A stretch of 64,000 bases of DNA from contig NZ_JACJOU010000013.1 in the NCBI RefSeq assembly GCF_014695725.1, positions 1 to 64,000 of the forward strand. Reading direction: 5' to 3'. Of the stretch, positions 52,124 to 60,838 are shown piece by piece. Source of the stretch: Microcoleus sp. FACHB-672. GTDB taxonomy: Bacteria > Cyanobacteriota > Cyanobacteriia > Cyanobacteriales > Oscillatoriaceae. Position 1 is the stretch's first letter. Every line of letters begins with the position of its first letter. Below the pieces are notes generated by a model. It was not told the origin of the DNA. It saw nothing but the letters and a program-made list of their open reading frames with translations, and did not search any database. The position numbers and the translations under genes are program-made.

Positions 52124-53668
52124 TTAGCGATCAATACTGCTTAAACAGCGAATGGCTTCCAGCATCCCTCTGGCTTTGTTGAGGGTTTCTTCGTATTCTT
52201 TTTCTGGCTCAGAATCGGCAACCAAACCGGCACCGGCTTGAACAGATACAATATTTTGCCCGTTGCCTTGGCTGCGAACGACCATTGTGCGAATGGCGAT
52301 TGCACTGTTGAGCTGACCCTCAAAATCGTAATAGCCATAAGCACCGGAATAGGGTCCGCGCCGGCATCCCTCTAACTCATGAATAATTTCCATCGCCCGA
52401 ATTTTAGGCGCACCGCTAACGGTGCCGGCGGGGAAGCAAGCTTTCAATAAATCCCAGGCGGTTTTGTCTTTCGCCAACTGACCAACAACGTTACTGACAA
52501 TGTGCATCACATGAGAGTAACGCTCAATGATCATTAATTCGTCAACCTTGACAGTGCCATTGATACAGGCGCGGCCTACATCATTGCGGCCCAAGTCTAC
52601 GAGCATCACGTGTTCAGCAATTTCCTTGGGATCTCGTAGCAATTCTTCAGCGAGGGCGTCATCTTCCTGCGGAGTTTGGCCCCGCCGGCGCGTCCCAGCA
52701 ATCGGTCGTAGCAGTGCTTGTTGGCTGCCATCTGCGGTTCGCTCAGCTTTGACCATCACTTCCGGACTCGAACCAATAATCTGCCAGTCCCCGAAGTGCA
52801 AATACGCCATGTAAGGTGAAGGATTAACCAGACGCAGTGAGCGATAAAGGGCAAATGGATCGCCGGTGTACTCGGCTTCTAGTCGCTGAGATAAAACAAC
52901 TTGAAAAATATCCCCGGCCTTGATGTAATCTTTTGCCTTGCGGACATTCTCACAGAACTGCTCTTGGGAAATGTTGCTGGTATGGGTTAATTCCGGCCCT
53001 TGGGTTCCCTTGCTTTCTGGTGGTGTCCAAGCTAAAAGTGTATCCTGGCTCGACAGGGGCATCTGTAGTTTGCTCACCAATCCCTTAACGCGATCGCACG
53101 CTTGCTGGTAAGCGCCGGCCAAATCCCCACCGGCATCCCGCAGATCCGCATAAGCGATCGCCCAAATCTTGCGCTTGACTTGGTCAAAAATCAGCAGGTT
53201 ATCTACCTGCATCCACAACCCGTCCGGCAAGTCTGTTTCCTCTGCTGGGTAAACCGGCACACGCGGTTCTATCCAGGGAATGAGTTCATAACCCCAAAAA
53301 CCAAATAAACCCCCGATTCCTGGCGGCAGTTGCGGCAAATTCACCGGCTGATAGGGTTTTAGGCAGTTAGCGAGAACTTCAAATGGATCGCCTTCAAATA
53401 CTTCTTCGCTGCCGGTGCGGTGAGTTTGGGTGGTGCGATTGCCTTTTGTTTCCAGAACCCAAAGCGGATCGCAACCGAGAAAACTGTAGCGGCCAATTTT
53501 TTCTCCGCCTTCCACCGACTCCAAAAGAAAGCTGTAAGGTTGGCCGGCGCAAACTTTGTACCAAGCAGACACCGGCGTATCGAGATCCGCTGCCCATTCC
53601 TGGTACACCGGCACAAAATTTCCTTGCTGGGCTAACTGAGAAAACTGTGAGAAATCCGGTAAAATCAT
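52124..53668 (-). CDS. trpE: Anthranilate synthase component I
   Basis: A 514-residue chorismate-utilising enzyme making anthranilate, the first step of tryptophan synthesis, with a separate glutamine amidotransferase TrpG. The N-terminal domain contains the tryptophan-binding LLESVE motif (residues 48-53), so feedback inhibition is expected. The catalytic C-terminal half has the signatures IAGTRRRG, LAEELLRDPKEIAEHVMLVDLGRNDVGR and GTVSGAPKIRAMEII. No TrpG fusion. It stands upstream of nothing obvious on the minus strand and downstream of psaD, a pairing I recall from other cyanobacteria. Confidence 0.95.
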   Translation of the reverse strand: MILPDFSQFSQLAQQGNFVPVYQEWAADLDTPVSAWYKVCAGQPYSFLLESVEGGEKIGRYSFLGCDPLWVLETKGNRTTQTHRTGSEEVFEGDPFEVLANCLKPYQPVNLPQLPPGIGGLFGFWGYELIPWIEPRVPVYPAEETDLPDGLWMQVDNLLIFDQVKRKIWAIAYADLRDAGGDLAGAYQQACDRVKGLVSKLQMPLSSQDTLLAWTPPESKGTQGPELTHTSNISQEQFCENVRKAKDYIKAGDIFQVVLSQRLEAEYTGDPFALYRSLRLVNPSPYMAYLHFGDWQIIGSSPEVMVKAERTADGSQQALLRPIAGTRRRGQTPQEDDALAEELLRDPKEIAEHVMLVDLGRNDVGRACINGTVKVDELMIIERYSHVMHIVSNVVGQLAKDKTAWDLLKACFPAGTVSGAPKIRAMEIIHELEGCRRGPYSGAYGYYDFEGQLNSAIAIRTMVVRSQGNGQNIVSVQAGAGLVADSEPEKEYEETLNKARGMLEAIRCLSSIDR

Positions 53669-54106
53669 GGACGCAACGACCTGTAGTTCATTAGCAATAC
53701 TTTTATTTGCGTTAGATCTGCAAAGACCAGAGCAAGCTGCTCAGCCTCAGATATCTAACTTTTTAATCAGATTACACGCACTTAGAGCTTAATTTAAAAT
53801 TTAGAAATTCAAAATTTAAAAGAGTCTGAGCTGTACTCTCCAACAAGCTTGTTGTCGGCACTGTGTTTTTAATAATAACCGCAGATGATAGGGCAGCGTG
53901 CTCTGCCGGCATCGGTCGATAGTTTAGAAGGAGTTTCGAGTTTGGCCAGAGGTTTCGTCAGATTACCCATTGTAAAGTCATAGAATTCACCGGCTCTTTG
54001 TCTGCCTTCTCATCTACTCTTTTGCTGGCAAGGGTTGAGACTGGCGATAAGAAGAGGGCAGGCTGTGAACCCGCCCCCTCCTTATCTGCAATAAGTCACG
54101 ACGCCC
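53669..54106. other. Intergenic region trpE-psaD
   Basis: About 440 bases between psaD and trpE, both on the minus strand. No ORF or RNA was recognised. It should contain the trpE promoter and leader. I looked for a short Trp-rich leader peptide and found none that convinced me. Confidence 0.5.
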
Positions 54107-54132
54107 AGTTTTAGGGGAAGCACCCCAAAACT
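54107..54132 (-). terminator. Stem-loop at the end of psaD
   Basis: The sequence AGTTTTAGGGG (54107-54117) pairs with CCCCAAAACT (54123-54132) with one bulge and a 5-base loop. It overlaps the psaD stop codon. No T-run follows on the minus strand, so it may stabilise the abundant psaD mRNA as well as terminate it. Confidence 0.5.
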
Positions 54133-54556
54133 AAACTTGGTAAGTCGTTTTACCGCTGAATTTGATTGACGCAGGTTCCGGGTTGCTGCCGATATTGCGA
54201 TCAACCTTGCCCACATAGGGACGGCCTTCGTTCACTTTTTCAGGGAAGACGCCATCTTTAGGATGTAGGTACTGGATTTCGCCGCTCGCGTAAATCCGGT
54301 AAATTTTGTAGTCCGTAATTTTGAACTTGGCCCTCAATTGCTGGCCACCCAAGGCAATGCAGTATTCCTTCCGGGCTAAGTACAGCAGGTTTTCACCTTG
54401 CCGCATGATAGCTGAACCGCCGGTGGGCAATTCAAAGACTTGTTCCTTCGGGCTAGTCCAAGTAATCGCGTATTTTTCTTCAACTTCTGCTTTTGACAGT
54501 AAGCCGCCGGTGCCGCCCCCAAAGATCGGAGATTGTCCAGTTAAAGTTTGTGCCAT
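54131..54556 (-). CDS. psaD: Photosystem I reaction center subunit II (PsaD)
   Basis: A 141-residue stromal/cytoplasmic-side subunit of photosystem I that docks ferredoxin and helps to hold PsaC. The ATG at 54556 ([20 protein letters not shown]) matches the usual start; an upstream in-frame ATG at 54589 would add 11 residues. The conserved run [28 protein letters not shown] is present, as are the basic ferredoxin-contact region ([20 protein letters not shown]) and [14 protein letters not shown]. Single gene, same strand as trpE and the peptidoglycan-binding protein gene. Strong light-regulated expression is expected from the family. Confidence 0.98.
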   Translation of the reverse strand: MAQTLTGQSPIFGGGTGGLLSKAEVEEKYAITWTSPKEQVFELPTGGSAIMRQGENLLYLARKEYCIALGGQQLRAKFKITDYKIYRIYASGEIQYLHPKDGVFPEKVNEGRPYVGKVDRNIGSNPEPASIKFSGKTTYQV

Positions 54557-54695
54557 GAATGACTCTCTCTTACTTAATGTTTCAGGCAATTTTTATGGAA
54601 TCGTATCACCGAGACTCCCCCTATCTATAAACTTGGTCATGAACTGTTACAGTTCTTTAGGTAAAGGGAGTGCTGAGGGCTAAGTGCTGAGTCTG

Positions 54696-55184
54696 TCAAT
54701 TCGGGTTGTAGCCACGGGGAACTTGGCTGAGAGCATTCCAAGTTTGCTGACCGACAATGCCATCGACGGCTAGACCAAAGCTTTTTTGGAAGGCGCAGAC
54801 AGCCTTGTACGTCAGGAAACCAAAGTTTCCATCAACGACGCCGTTGTAGTGACCCGTCAACCAGAGAACCTGCTGCATGGTTTTGACAGCCTGACCTGAA
54901 CGACCTTGTTCCAGCACCGGCATATTAACTGGGGTGCCGGTGGCCAGTGCTTGCCAGGTGAAGGAGCCGACAACGCCATCCTCTGGGAGAAAGACGCTAA
55001 ACTGGAACATCTTGACCGCAAATTCCACTGTTTTGTCGAATATGCCGGTAATGGGTTGCCGGTAGGCTCCCCAGCGCTTTAATAGCTTTTGCAATTCCAT
55101 CACTGCAGTGCCTTCGTATCCTAATTGCAATTGCGGCTTACTGATAGAGGCTTTAACAGAATTGTCTTGGTTAGTAGATAACAT
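54696..55184 (-). CDS. Peptidoglycan-binding domain protein (two PG_binding_1 repeats)
   Basis: A 162-residue protein consisting of two PG_binding_1 domains (~19-83 and ~89-156). Each contains the pattern [GR]xAVxxxQ ... GxFxxxTxxAVxxFQ ... DGxVGxxTWxAL. No catalytic domain and no obvious signal peptide is seen at this start (MLSTNQDNSVKASI). Such stand-alone modules are frequent in cyanobacteria; they probably bind cell-wall or other glycans. It lies upstream of psaD by 139 bases on the same strand. Confidence 0.88.
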   Translation of the reverse strand: MLSTNQDNSVKASISKPQLQLGYEGTAVMELQKLLKRWGAYRQPITGIFDKTVEFAVKMFQFSVFLPEDGVVGSFTWQALATGTPVNMPVLEQGRSGQAVKTMQQVLWLTGHYNGVVDGNFGFLTYKAVCAFQKSFGLAVDGIVGQQTWNALSQVPRGYNPN

Positions 55185-55652
55185 AATTAATCTTCCTTTA
55201 AGTTAAGTGTCTACATTTCCCAAGATAGGGCTGCCGGCTTCCCTCGCACCTCGCCTGTCTGATGTATTCAAATGGGTGATTAGAAGCAACCCTGCCGGTT
55301 CACCCAACAGCAGGATGTTGCTTAAAATTATTACTTCAAGTTTCACTCCCCTTGCAGGGATTTTCTTAGTTGAAAGTGCTGGCTTGACTGACGCGTATCT
55401 GCACCAGACAACGATGGTTTCAGCACCATTGACGGGGATTCTGTTATGGATGTTATTTTCGCAAAATTAGCACGTCGCTCTTTCAAAACTGAATAACTTT
55501 TGCGGCATTTTGTTAGAAAAAATTACCTGAGTCAGCGTAATCTTCTCTCCTCAAAAACTAAACCGCTTGCAAAATTCAAAATCCTTGTAAATTATCTGTG
55601 TTTATCTGTAGTTATTATTAAAAACCACAACTTTTACACGCAATCTATTCGG
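55185..55652. other. Intergenic region without recognised gene
   Basis: About 470 bases between two minus-strand genes. Open frames such as 55207-55470 start with GTG and show no family resemblance or coding-like pattern. An ATCTGTGTTTATCTGTAG element near 55595 looks like a decayed copy of the ATCTGCGTTT repeat family. Confidence 0.45.
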
Positions 55653-56153
55653 CTAGCGCTTCTTTTGCCAATTAGAGCGAGGAGGCAGCCGGCGAACCAT
55701 AAATTCTCTATCCCTAACATCACTGCGTTTAGGAGAAGGCGAACTCGGAGAAACCGGCTGTCTCCACAAAACGGACGGAATACTCATTGCACCGAAAATC
55801 ATGACAATTGTGGCAGTCATCCAAACGAGGAGGCGATTTGGTTTATAGTCAGCACGCTCTATTTGCCAAAAAACCTGATTGTATCGCCAGGTAGCTAATG
55901 CAATTAGAATAATCCCTATAAGTGCTAAATTTATGCCAAGCGTCTCAGAACTAAGGAAAGAATGGGTAACAATCGCCTTGCCGGTGATACTAATTTGCAG
56001 TTGCCTTAAAAATAAGCCAAATCGTGAAATTGCAAAGCCAAACCCAATCAATGCAATTGAAGTTCTCAGCCAAGCAAGAAAGGTTCTTTCATTTGCTTGA
56101 TGCTCTCGTTGCCGGTCAATTTTCGGTACATTTTCTCTTTGTTGATCGCTCAC
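55653..56153 (-). CDS. DUF202 (YidH-like) membrane protein
   Basis: A 166-residue membrane protein of the DUF202 family. The conserved opening ANERTFLAWLRTSIALIGFGFAISRF forms the first helix. Two more helices follow at ~80-95 (LGINLALIGIILIALATWRY) and ~110-130 (LLVWMTATIVMIFGAMS), and a short charged tail ends the protein. Function unknown; the yeast relative Vtc1 works in polyphosphate synthesis, but no direct inference is justified. The start is a GTG at 56153. Confidence 0.88.
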   Translation of the reverse strand: MSDQQRENVPKIDRQREHQANERTFLAWLRTSIALIGFGFAISRFGLFLRQLQISITGKAIVTHSFLSSETLGINLALIGIILIALATWRYNQVFWQIERADYKPNRLLVWMTATIVMIFGAMSIPSVLWRQPVSPSSPSPKRSDVRDREFMVRRLPPRSNWQKKR

Positions 56154-56302
56154 AAAAAAGATACCAAATTAACACAAGGGTCGGAATAAAGTTGCCGGCA
56201 TTGGGGAGAGCATCCGTGGTTACATATTTTCGTCACCCACAAGATGTTAGGCGCGGATGCTATGCCACTACATAGATAATATATATTTCGGTTAAAGCAA
56301 TA

Positions 56303-56794
56303 TTACCGATAATTGGTAAATTGCAAAGCCACCGGCAAGTCTTCTTGCTTGAGGCGTTGAATCACCTCTTGCAGCTCATCTTTAGATTTAGCAGAAACCC
56401 GCACAACATCGCCTTGAATTGAGGCTTGAATTTTTTTAAATTCGTCGCGGATTAATTTGCTAATTTGCTTAGCAATTTCTTGGCTAATGCCCTTTTGTAG
56501 CTTAATTTCTTGACGAACTCGGTTGCCGCTAGCTGAATCAACCTTACCGTAATCAAAGATTTTTAATGACAAATTGCGCTTAACGGCTTTTGTCTGTAAA
56601 ACACTGTGAACCGCTTCTAGGGTGAATTCACTATCTGTGTTAACTATCAGCGAGTCACTGCCCAATTCTAGGCTGGTGTTGGTATCTTTGAGATCATACC
56701 GGCTCTTAATTTCCCGTTCGGTTTGGTCAACCGCATTCACCAATTCCTGCCGGTCAAAATCGCTGACAATATCAAATGAATAAGTAGAAGCCAT
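56303..56794 (-). CDS. YajQ family nucleotide-binding protein
   Basis: A 163-residue member of the YajQ family with two ferredoxin-like folds. It has the expected opening [22 protein letters not shown] and the closing [25 protein letters not shown]. In other bacteria YajQ proteins bind nucleic acids or nucleotides, including cyclic-di-GMP. The length is exactly that of the family. It is transcribed on its own, between the DUF202 and MAPEG genes. Confidence 0.95.
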   Translation of the reverse strand: MASTYSFDIVSDFDRQELVNAVDQTEREIKSRYDLKDTNTSLELGSDSLIVNTDSEFTLEAVHSVLQTKAVKRNLSLKIFDYGKVDSASGNRVRQEIKLQKGISQEIAKQISKLIRDEFKKIQASIQGDVVRVSAKSKDELQEVIQRLKQEDLPVALQFTNYR

Positions 56795-56884
56795 AACAAA
56801 GTAAAAAGTGAAGAGTGTTCGCCTAACCGGCGCTCTTAGCGCATCGAAAAAAACTGAAAAGTGCCTTAAACAATACCAATCGCT

Positions 56885-57307
56885 TCAAAGCGCCACAGAA
56901 TTGTTAACAGCCAGTAAACTGAGAACAAATAATGTGAGCGTTGAAAGAGAGCCAATGCCAAACATTAGCGATCGCGCCAAAGGCACATTCAAAATATAAA
57001 AAACCGAGTGCAGCAACCTCGCTACCACAAATGCGATCGCCGCACCGGCAGCCAAAGTAGAATTCTGACCCGTCACATAAGCCATCAGTGCAGCCGCCGC
57101 AAACACCATAAACGTTTCAAATGAGTTTTGGTGCGCCCAAGTTGCTCTTTGACCGTATGCCGGCAGTTTATCAAACATAGCGCGGGGCGCTGCTATGTCC
57201 ATCCCCACCTGAAGGCGAGCATAAGCCACCACCAGGAAAGGAAAATAAATCAGAGCAGCTGCCGCCGCAATGCAATCTAGCAGAATGGCAGACACAGTTA
57301 ATTGCAT
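56885..57307 (-). CDS. MAPEG family membrane protein
   Basis: A 140-residue protein with four helices of the MAPEG (eicosanoid and glutathione metabolism) superfamily. Typical features are the R-N/H-x-x-E-like AHQNSFETFMVFAAAALMAY and VARLLHSVFYILNVPLARSLMFGIG. Bacterial relatives sometimes have glutathione transferase or peroxidase activity; substrate not assigned. It follows the DprA-like gene by about 10 bases on the same strand, so they may share a message. Confidence 0.9.
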   Translation of the reverse strand: MQLTVSAILLDCIAAAAALIYFPFLVVAYARLQVGMDIAAPRAMFDKLPAYGQRATWAHQNSFETFMVFAAAALMAYVTGQNSTLAAGAAIAFVVARLLHSVFYILNVPLARSLMFGIGSLSTLTLFVLSLLAVNNSVAL

Positions 57308-57316
57308 GAGAACTCG

Positions 57317-57820
57317 TTAATCAAAGTAAAACAGAGTCACAACTCGCCGTTGTTCCTCGGCTTCCTGACACGTCTGTAGCAACGTGTGGCTGTCGTGAAA
57401 TGCAAAGCAGATCAACTGCTGGCAGCGAGAAACAATCTCCTGGTTGCACAAAGCACTTGCTTCTGCAAGCGACAGCGTGTCGTTACCGGGATTTTCCACT
57501 AAGTGCATCACGTGCTCAAGTGGTTCGCGAGACTCGGCTGGCTGACGAGCCAAGCTTTGCGGCAAGATCACCGTTAGCAAGTTGGGATCAGCCCGCATTG
57601 CTCCTCGGATCGCCGCTGCATTCGTGCCGGTGGCACCGGAGGTGATGAGACGGTTGCCGGATAAAACCAAGGCATAACTCATCATCTCAATCAGGTGCTG
57701 GTGGGTAATGGGAACATGACGCGATCCTAAAAGGGCAATCCGCTTAGCGCCAGTTTGCTGGATCGTCGCTAGTTCTTGCGCCAGTGTATCTATCTTGGGG
57801 ATGTCTATCGATTGACTCAA
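57317..57820 (-). CDS. DprA/Smf-like Rossmann protein (DNA recombination-mediator protein A-like)
   Basis: A protein of about 167 residues of the short, cyanobacterial DprA-like type. The nucleotide-binding/LOG-like core reads KRIALLGSRHVPITHQ, then SGNRLITSGATGTNAAAIRGAMR and EASALCNQEIVSRCQQLICFAFHDSHTLLQTCQEAEEQRRVVTLFYFD. The frame contains no ATG upstream of the core. I prefer the TTG at 57820 (MSQSIDIPKID), which fits the N-terminus I recall for relatives; another TTG at 57886 is possible. Full-length DprA loads RecA on incoming DNA; this protein lacks the C-terminal winged helix, so its role is uncertain. Confidence 0.85.
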   Translation of the reverse strand: MSQSIDIPKIDTLAQELATIQQTGAKRIALLGSRHVPITHQHLIEMMSYALVLSGNRLITSGATGTNAAAIRGAMRADPNLLTVILPQSLARQPAESREPLEHVMHLVENPGNDTLSLAEASALCNQEIVSRCQQLICFAFHDSHTLLQTCQEAEEQRRVVTLFYFD

Positions 57821-58140
57821 AGACGCTACAACGCTGAACAGAACAACCACGACATTGTAGCAGACAGAAGGTGTGGCATGGCTCAAATTCTCACAGCAAA
57901 ATGGGAACTAGGGGTTACTTCACCCCAAACAGTCTGGCAATTAATTGCCTCAGCCCAAATTTGCAGATGAAGTCTAGCACCAAAAAGGTTGGTTAACCGG
58001 CACGAGCGGGTTATTAACACAGGCGAGGGTTCGGTTGCCTTGCGGCGGTTTCAATCGGCAACAAAACTTGACAAAAACAACAAAAAGTGCAGTAAAGATA
58101 CAGCTTAGGAATAGCATAGCTAAAACAGGAAAATTCACCA

Positions 58141-59607
58141 ATGGTTCGCAATATTTCAACAACGCCCTTAAAAACAGATGTGAAACCGGCCCTAACTTGG
58201 GCAAAAGCAATCATGCCATCGGCAGCGGAATTTGACCCCACACCCCTGCCCACCCTTGCCGGCACACTGCCTGCCGGTTTACGCGGTTCCCTCTACCGTA
58301 ACGGCCCAGGGCGGTTAGAACGCGGCGGACAGCGCATGGGCCATTGGTTTGATGGGGATGGGGCGATTCTGGCGGTTCATTTTAACCAAAAAGGACGAGA
58401 AGGAACGGCTACCGGACTCTACCGCTATGTAAAAACCACCGGCTACCAAGACGAGGAAGCAGCCGGCAAACTTCTTTACGGCGGCTATGGTATGACAGGA
58501 AAGGGTCCTATTTGGCGACGATTGACGAAAGCTGTGAAAAATGCAGCAAATACCTCTGTGCTGGCGTTACCCGACAAGCTACTAGCGCTTTGGGAAGGCG
58601 GGCACCCCCACCAACTGGATCTGCAAACCTTAGAAACCGTTGGACTGGATGATTTACATGGGTTAAAAACCACTTGGAACTACTCCGCCCACCCGAAACG
58701 TGACCCCCAAACCGGCGAGATTTATAATTTTGGAGTATCGGCTGGGAAAAATGCCGTCTTGCAAGTTTACCGATCAAATAGCGCCGGCAAGTTGCTGCAA
58801 CACAATAGCATCACCCTGGATGGCGTGCCTCTAGTTCATGATTTTGTCCTCGCCGGCAACTATTTAGTCTTTTTCATCCCGCCGGTGCGCCTTAACCCTC
58901 TGCCGGTGCTGTTTCAGCAAACAAGCTACAGCGATGCGCTTGCTTGGCATCCAGAAAAAGGAACGCAGATTTTAGTCATTGATCGCAACACCTTAGAAGT
59001 GGTCAGTCGTGGTGAAGCGGAACCCTGGTATCAGTGGCACTTCGGCAATGGCTATGTCGATGCCGGTGGATCTGTGGTGGTAGATCTTGCCCGCTACGAA
59101 GATTTTCAGACCAATCACCGGCTCAAGCAAGTGGCAACCGGCCATGTAGAAACGGCTGCGAAGGCGACACTATGGCAACTTCGCCTTGATCCGCAATCGG
59201 GTCAAATCACTCAACAGCAAGAAGTGGTTGATCGCAGTTGCGAGTTTCCCACGGTCGCCCCCGCCGAAATGGGCCAAGCCTCGCGCTTTACTTATCTAGC
59301 CCTCCACCGGCAAGGCGTTGATATTGCCCCAGAACTTTATGGCACAATCGCCCGCTTCGACTATCACACCGGCACCCTCACAGAGGCTGATTTAGGAGAT
59401 AACCGCTACCCAACGGAACCCCTCTACTGTGCGGATTCCGAAAATCCTGATCGCGGTTGGATCATCACCGTCGTGTTTGATGGCGAGCGCAACAGCAGCG
59501 AAGTTTGGATTTTTGACGCCGATCAGCTAGATGCGCCGCCGGTGTGCCGGTTGGCTTTACCCAGCGTTGTGCCAATGGGATTTCACGGCACTTGGAATCC
59601 AGCATGA
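58141..59607 (+). CDS. Carotenoid oxygenase (RPE65/CCD family)
   Basis: A 488-residue carotenoid cleavage dioxygenase-type enzyme. The opening LRGSLYRNGPGRLERGG and MGHWFDGDGAI are family hallmarks. The four iron-binding histidines are visible at H184 (SAHPK), H233 (LVHDF), H300 (QWHFGN) and H482 (GFHGTW). It would oxidatively split carotenoids or apocarotenoids at a conjugated double bond, producing retinal-like or shorter products; the substrate cannot be named. Soluble or peripherally membrane-bound. Divergent from the DprA-like gene and followed by a stem-loop terminator. Confidence 0.95.
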   Translation: MVRNISTTPLKTDVKPALTWAKAIMPSAAEFDPTPLPTLAGTLPAGLRGSLYRNGPGRLERGGQRMGHWFDGDGAILAVHFNQKGREGTATGLYRYVKTTGYQDEEAAGKLLYGGYGMTGKGPIWRRLTKAVKNAANTSVLALPDKLLALWEGGHPHQLDLQTLETVGLDDLHGLKTTWNYSAHPKRDPQTGEIYNFGVSAGKNAVLQVYRSNSAGKLLQHNSITLDGVPLVHDFVLAGNYLVFFIPPVRLNPLPVLFQQTSYSDALAWHPEKGTQILVIDRNTLEVVSRGEAEPWYQWHFGNGYVDAGGSVVVDLARYEDFQTNHRLKQVATGHVETAAKATLWQLRLDPQSGQITQQQEVVDRSCEFPTVAPAEMGQASRFTYLALHRQGVDIAPELYGTIARFDYHTGTLTEADLGDNRYPTEPLYCADSENPDRGWIITVVFDGERNSSEVWIFDADQLDAPPVCRLALPSVVPMGFHGTWNPA

Positions 59608-59665
59608 GCAATTGTTAAATTGTTCAGACTAGGGGCAGTCATTTATTTCCTTCTAACTTTCCCTC

Positions 59666-59694
59666 AAAAGGGGGAACTCACTTCCCCCTTTTTT
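59666..59694 (+). terminator. Rho-independent-like terminator of carotenoid oxygenase gene
   Basis: A perfect 11-bp stem, AAAAGGGGGAA (59666-59676) with TTCCCCCTTTT (59682-59692), over a 5-base loop and followed by further T residues. It lies 58 bases after the stop codon and is the best intrinsic terminator in the window. Confidence 0.8.
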
Positions 59695-60022
59695 CCTCTA
59701 AAGTAAAGAAATTAACAACAATTCCTCAAAGAATGTTGCGTGCCGGTTTAGGCAGCAATGCCTGAAGTTTTTTAGATGTCGGTGGTATTACTGAGACTCA
59801 CAAAAGACGCATAACTTTACACTCTTGAAGCTTAAGTCGCTTTTCTCCCGCTCACAGATTTTTAAAATAAAAAAATACCTATTTTTGCAGATTTTTTAGC
59901 AACTACAAACAATATTTTTGAGTAAAACTTATAATTTCTTACACATAGCTTCTTTGAATTAAACAACTAAGTTTTAACATTCGTTAAAATAAATAAGAAC
60001 ATTTTCCTTTGATAGGGATGAA
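59695..60022. promoter_or_regulatory. AT-rich region upstream of the hydrolase-kinase operon
   Basis: About 330 bases, increasingly AT-rich toward the gene. It presumably contains the promoter of the RsbQ-like gene. A GATAGGGATGAA stretch ahead of the ATG at 60023 provides a modest ribosome-binding site. No RNA gene was recognised. Confidence 0.45.
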
Positions 60023-60838
60023 ATGGCTCAGAACATTCTTGTACGGAACAATGTAAACGTGTTTGGGCAAGGGTCACAGCCCATGCTATTTGCACATGGG
60101 TTCGGTTGTGACCAGAATATGTGGCGTTTCGTAGCGCCGGCCTTCGAGAACGACTACCAAATTATCTTATTCGACTATGTAGGATCTGGGAAATCGGATC
60201 TTCACGCTTACAGTGCTGAGCGTTACAGCGAACTCAACGGTTATGCCCAGGATGTCCTTGATATTTGCAAAGCATTAAATTTGACAAATGTGATTTTCGT
60301 CGGGCACTCCGTCAGTAGCATCATTGGCATTTTGTCATCCATAGAATCCCCTAATTACTTTGAGCGGCTCATACTCGTTAGTCCTTCACCTTGCTACATA
60401 AATGATCCCCCTAATTATGTAGGAGGATTCGAGCGCAGAGACATTGAAGATCTGCTCGATATTATGGAGAAAAATTACATTGGTTGGGCAAGCTTTCTCG
60501 CTCCAGTTATTATGAAAAATGAGGATCAACCTGAGCTAACTCGTGAGCTAGAGACAAGCTTTTGCTCGACCGATCCAGTGATCGCAAGCCGCTTTGCCCA
60601 GGTCACTTTTTTTTCCGACAACCGCAGTGATTTGCCAAAAGTGACGGTGCCGTCACTCGTCTTGCAATGCAGTGAGGATGCGATCGCTCCGATTGAGGTG
60701 GGGCATTACCTCCAGCGCCACTTGCCTGAAAGCACCTTGCAACTGATGAGAGCTACAGGACATTGCCCACACATGAGCCATCCACGGGAGACCATCCAAC
60801 TGATTAAGGAGTATCTAATTGCCGCTCATGCTACCTGA
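60023..60838 (+). CDS. RsbQ-like alpha/beta hydrolase (RsbQ/KAI2/D14 family)
   Basis: A 271-residue alpha/beta hydrolase that is strikingly like Bacillus RsbQ. It has [12 protein letters not shown], then the nucleophile elbow GHSVSS (Ser96), Asp219 (QCSEDAIAP) and His247 (TGHCPHMS), the same triad numbering as RsbQ as I recall it. RsbQ is needed to activate its PAS-domain partner RsbP, probably by handling a small ligand; the plant relatives KAI2/D14 are butenolide receptors. The downstream PAS kinase gene overlaps this one by 11 bases, which makes a ligand-delivery or sensing partnership very likely. The ligand is unknown; an apocarotenoid is a speculation prompted by the neighbouring carotenoid oxygenase. 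Confidence 0.93.
   Translation: MAQNILVRNNVNVFGQGSQPMLFAHGFGCDQNMWRFVAPAFENDYQIILFDYVGSGKSDLHAYSAERYSELNGYAQDVLDICKALNLTNVIFVGHSVSSIIGILSSIESPNYFERLILVSPSPCYINDPPNYVGGFERRDIEDLLDIMEKNYIGWASFLAPVIMKNEDQPELTRELETSFCSTDPVIASRFAQVTFFSDNRSDLPKVTVPSLVLQCSEDAIAPIEVGHYLQRHLPESTLQLMRATGHCPHMSHPRETIQLIKEYLIAAHAT

Noticed and set aside
53669-54106. Trp attenuator leader peptide for trpE
   Set aside because: No short frame with clustered Trp codons followed by alternative stems was found.
55207-55470. 87-codon frame between the peptidoglycan-binding and DUF202 genes
   Set aside because: GTG start, composition unlike a protein family I know, no ribosome-binding site; treated as noncoding.
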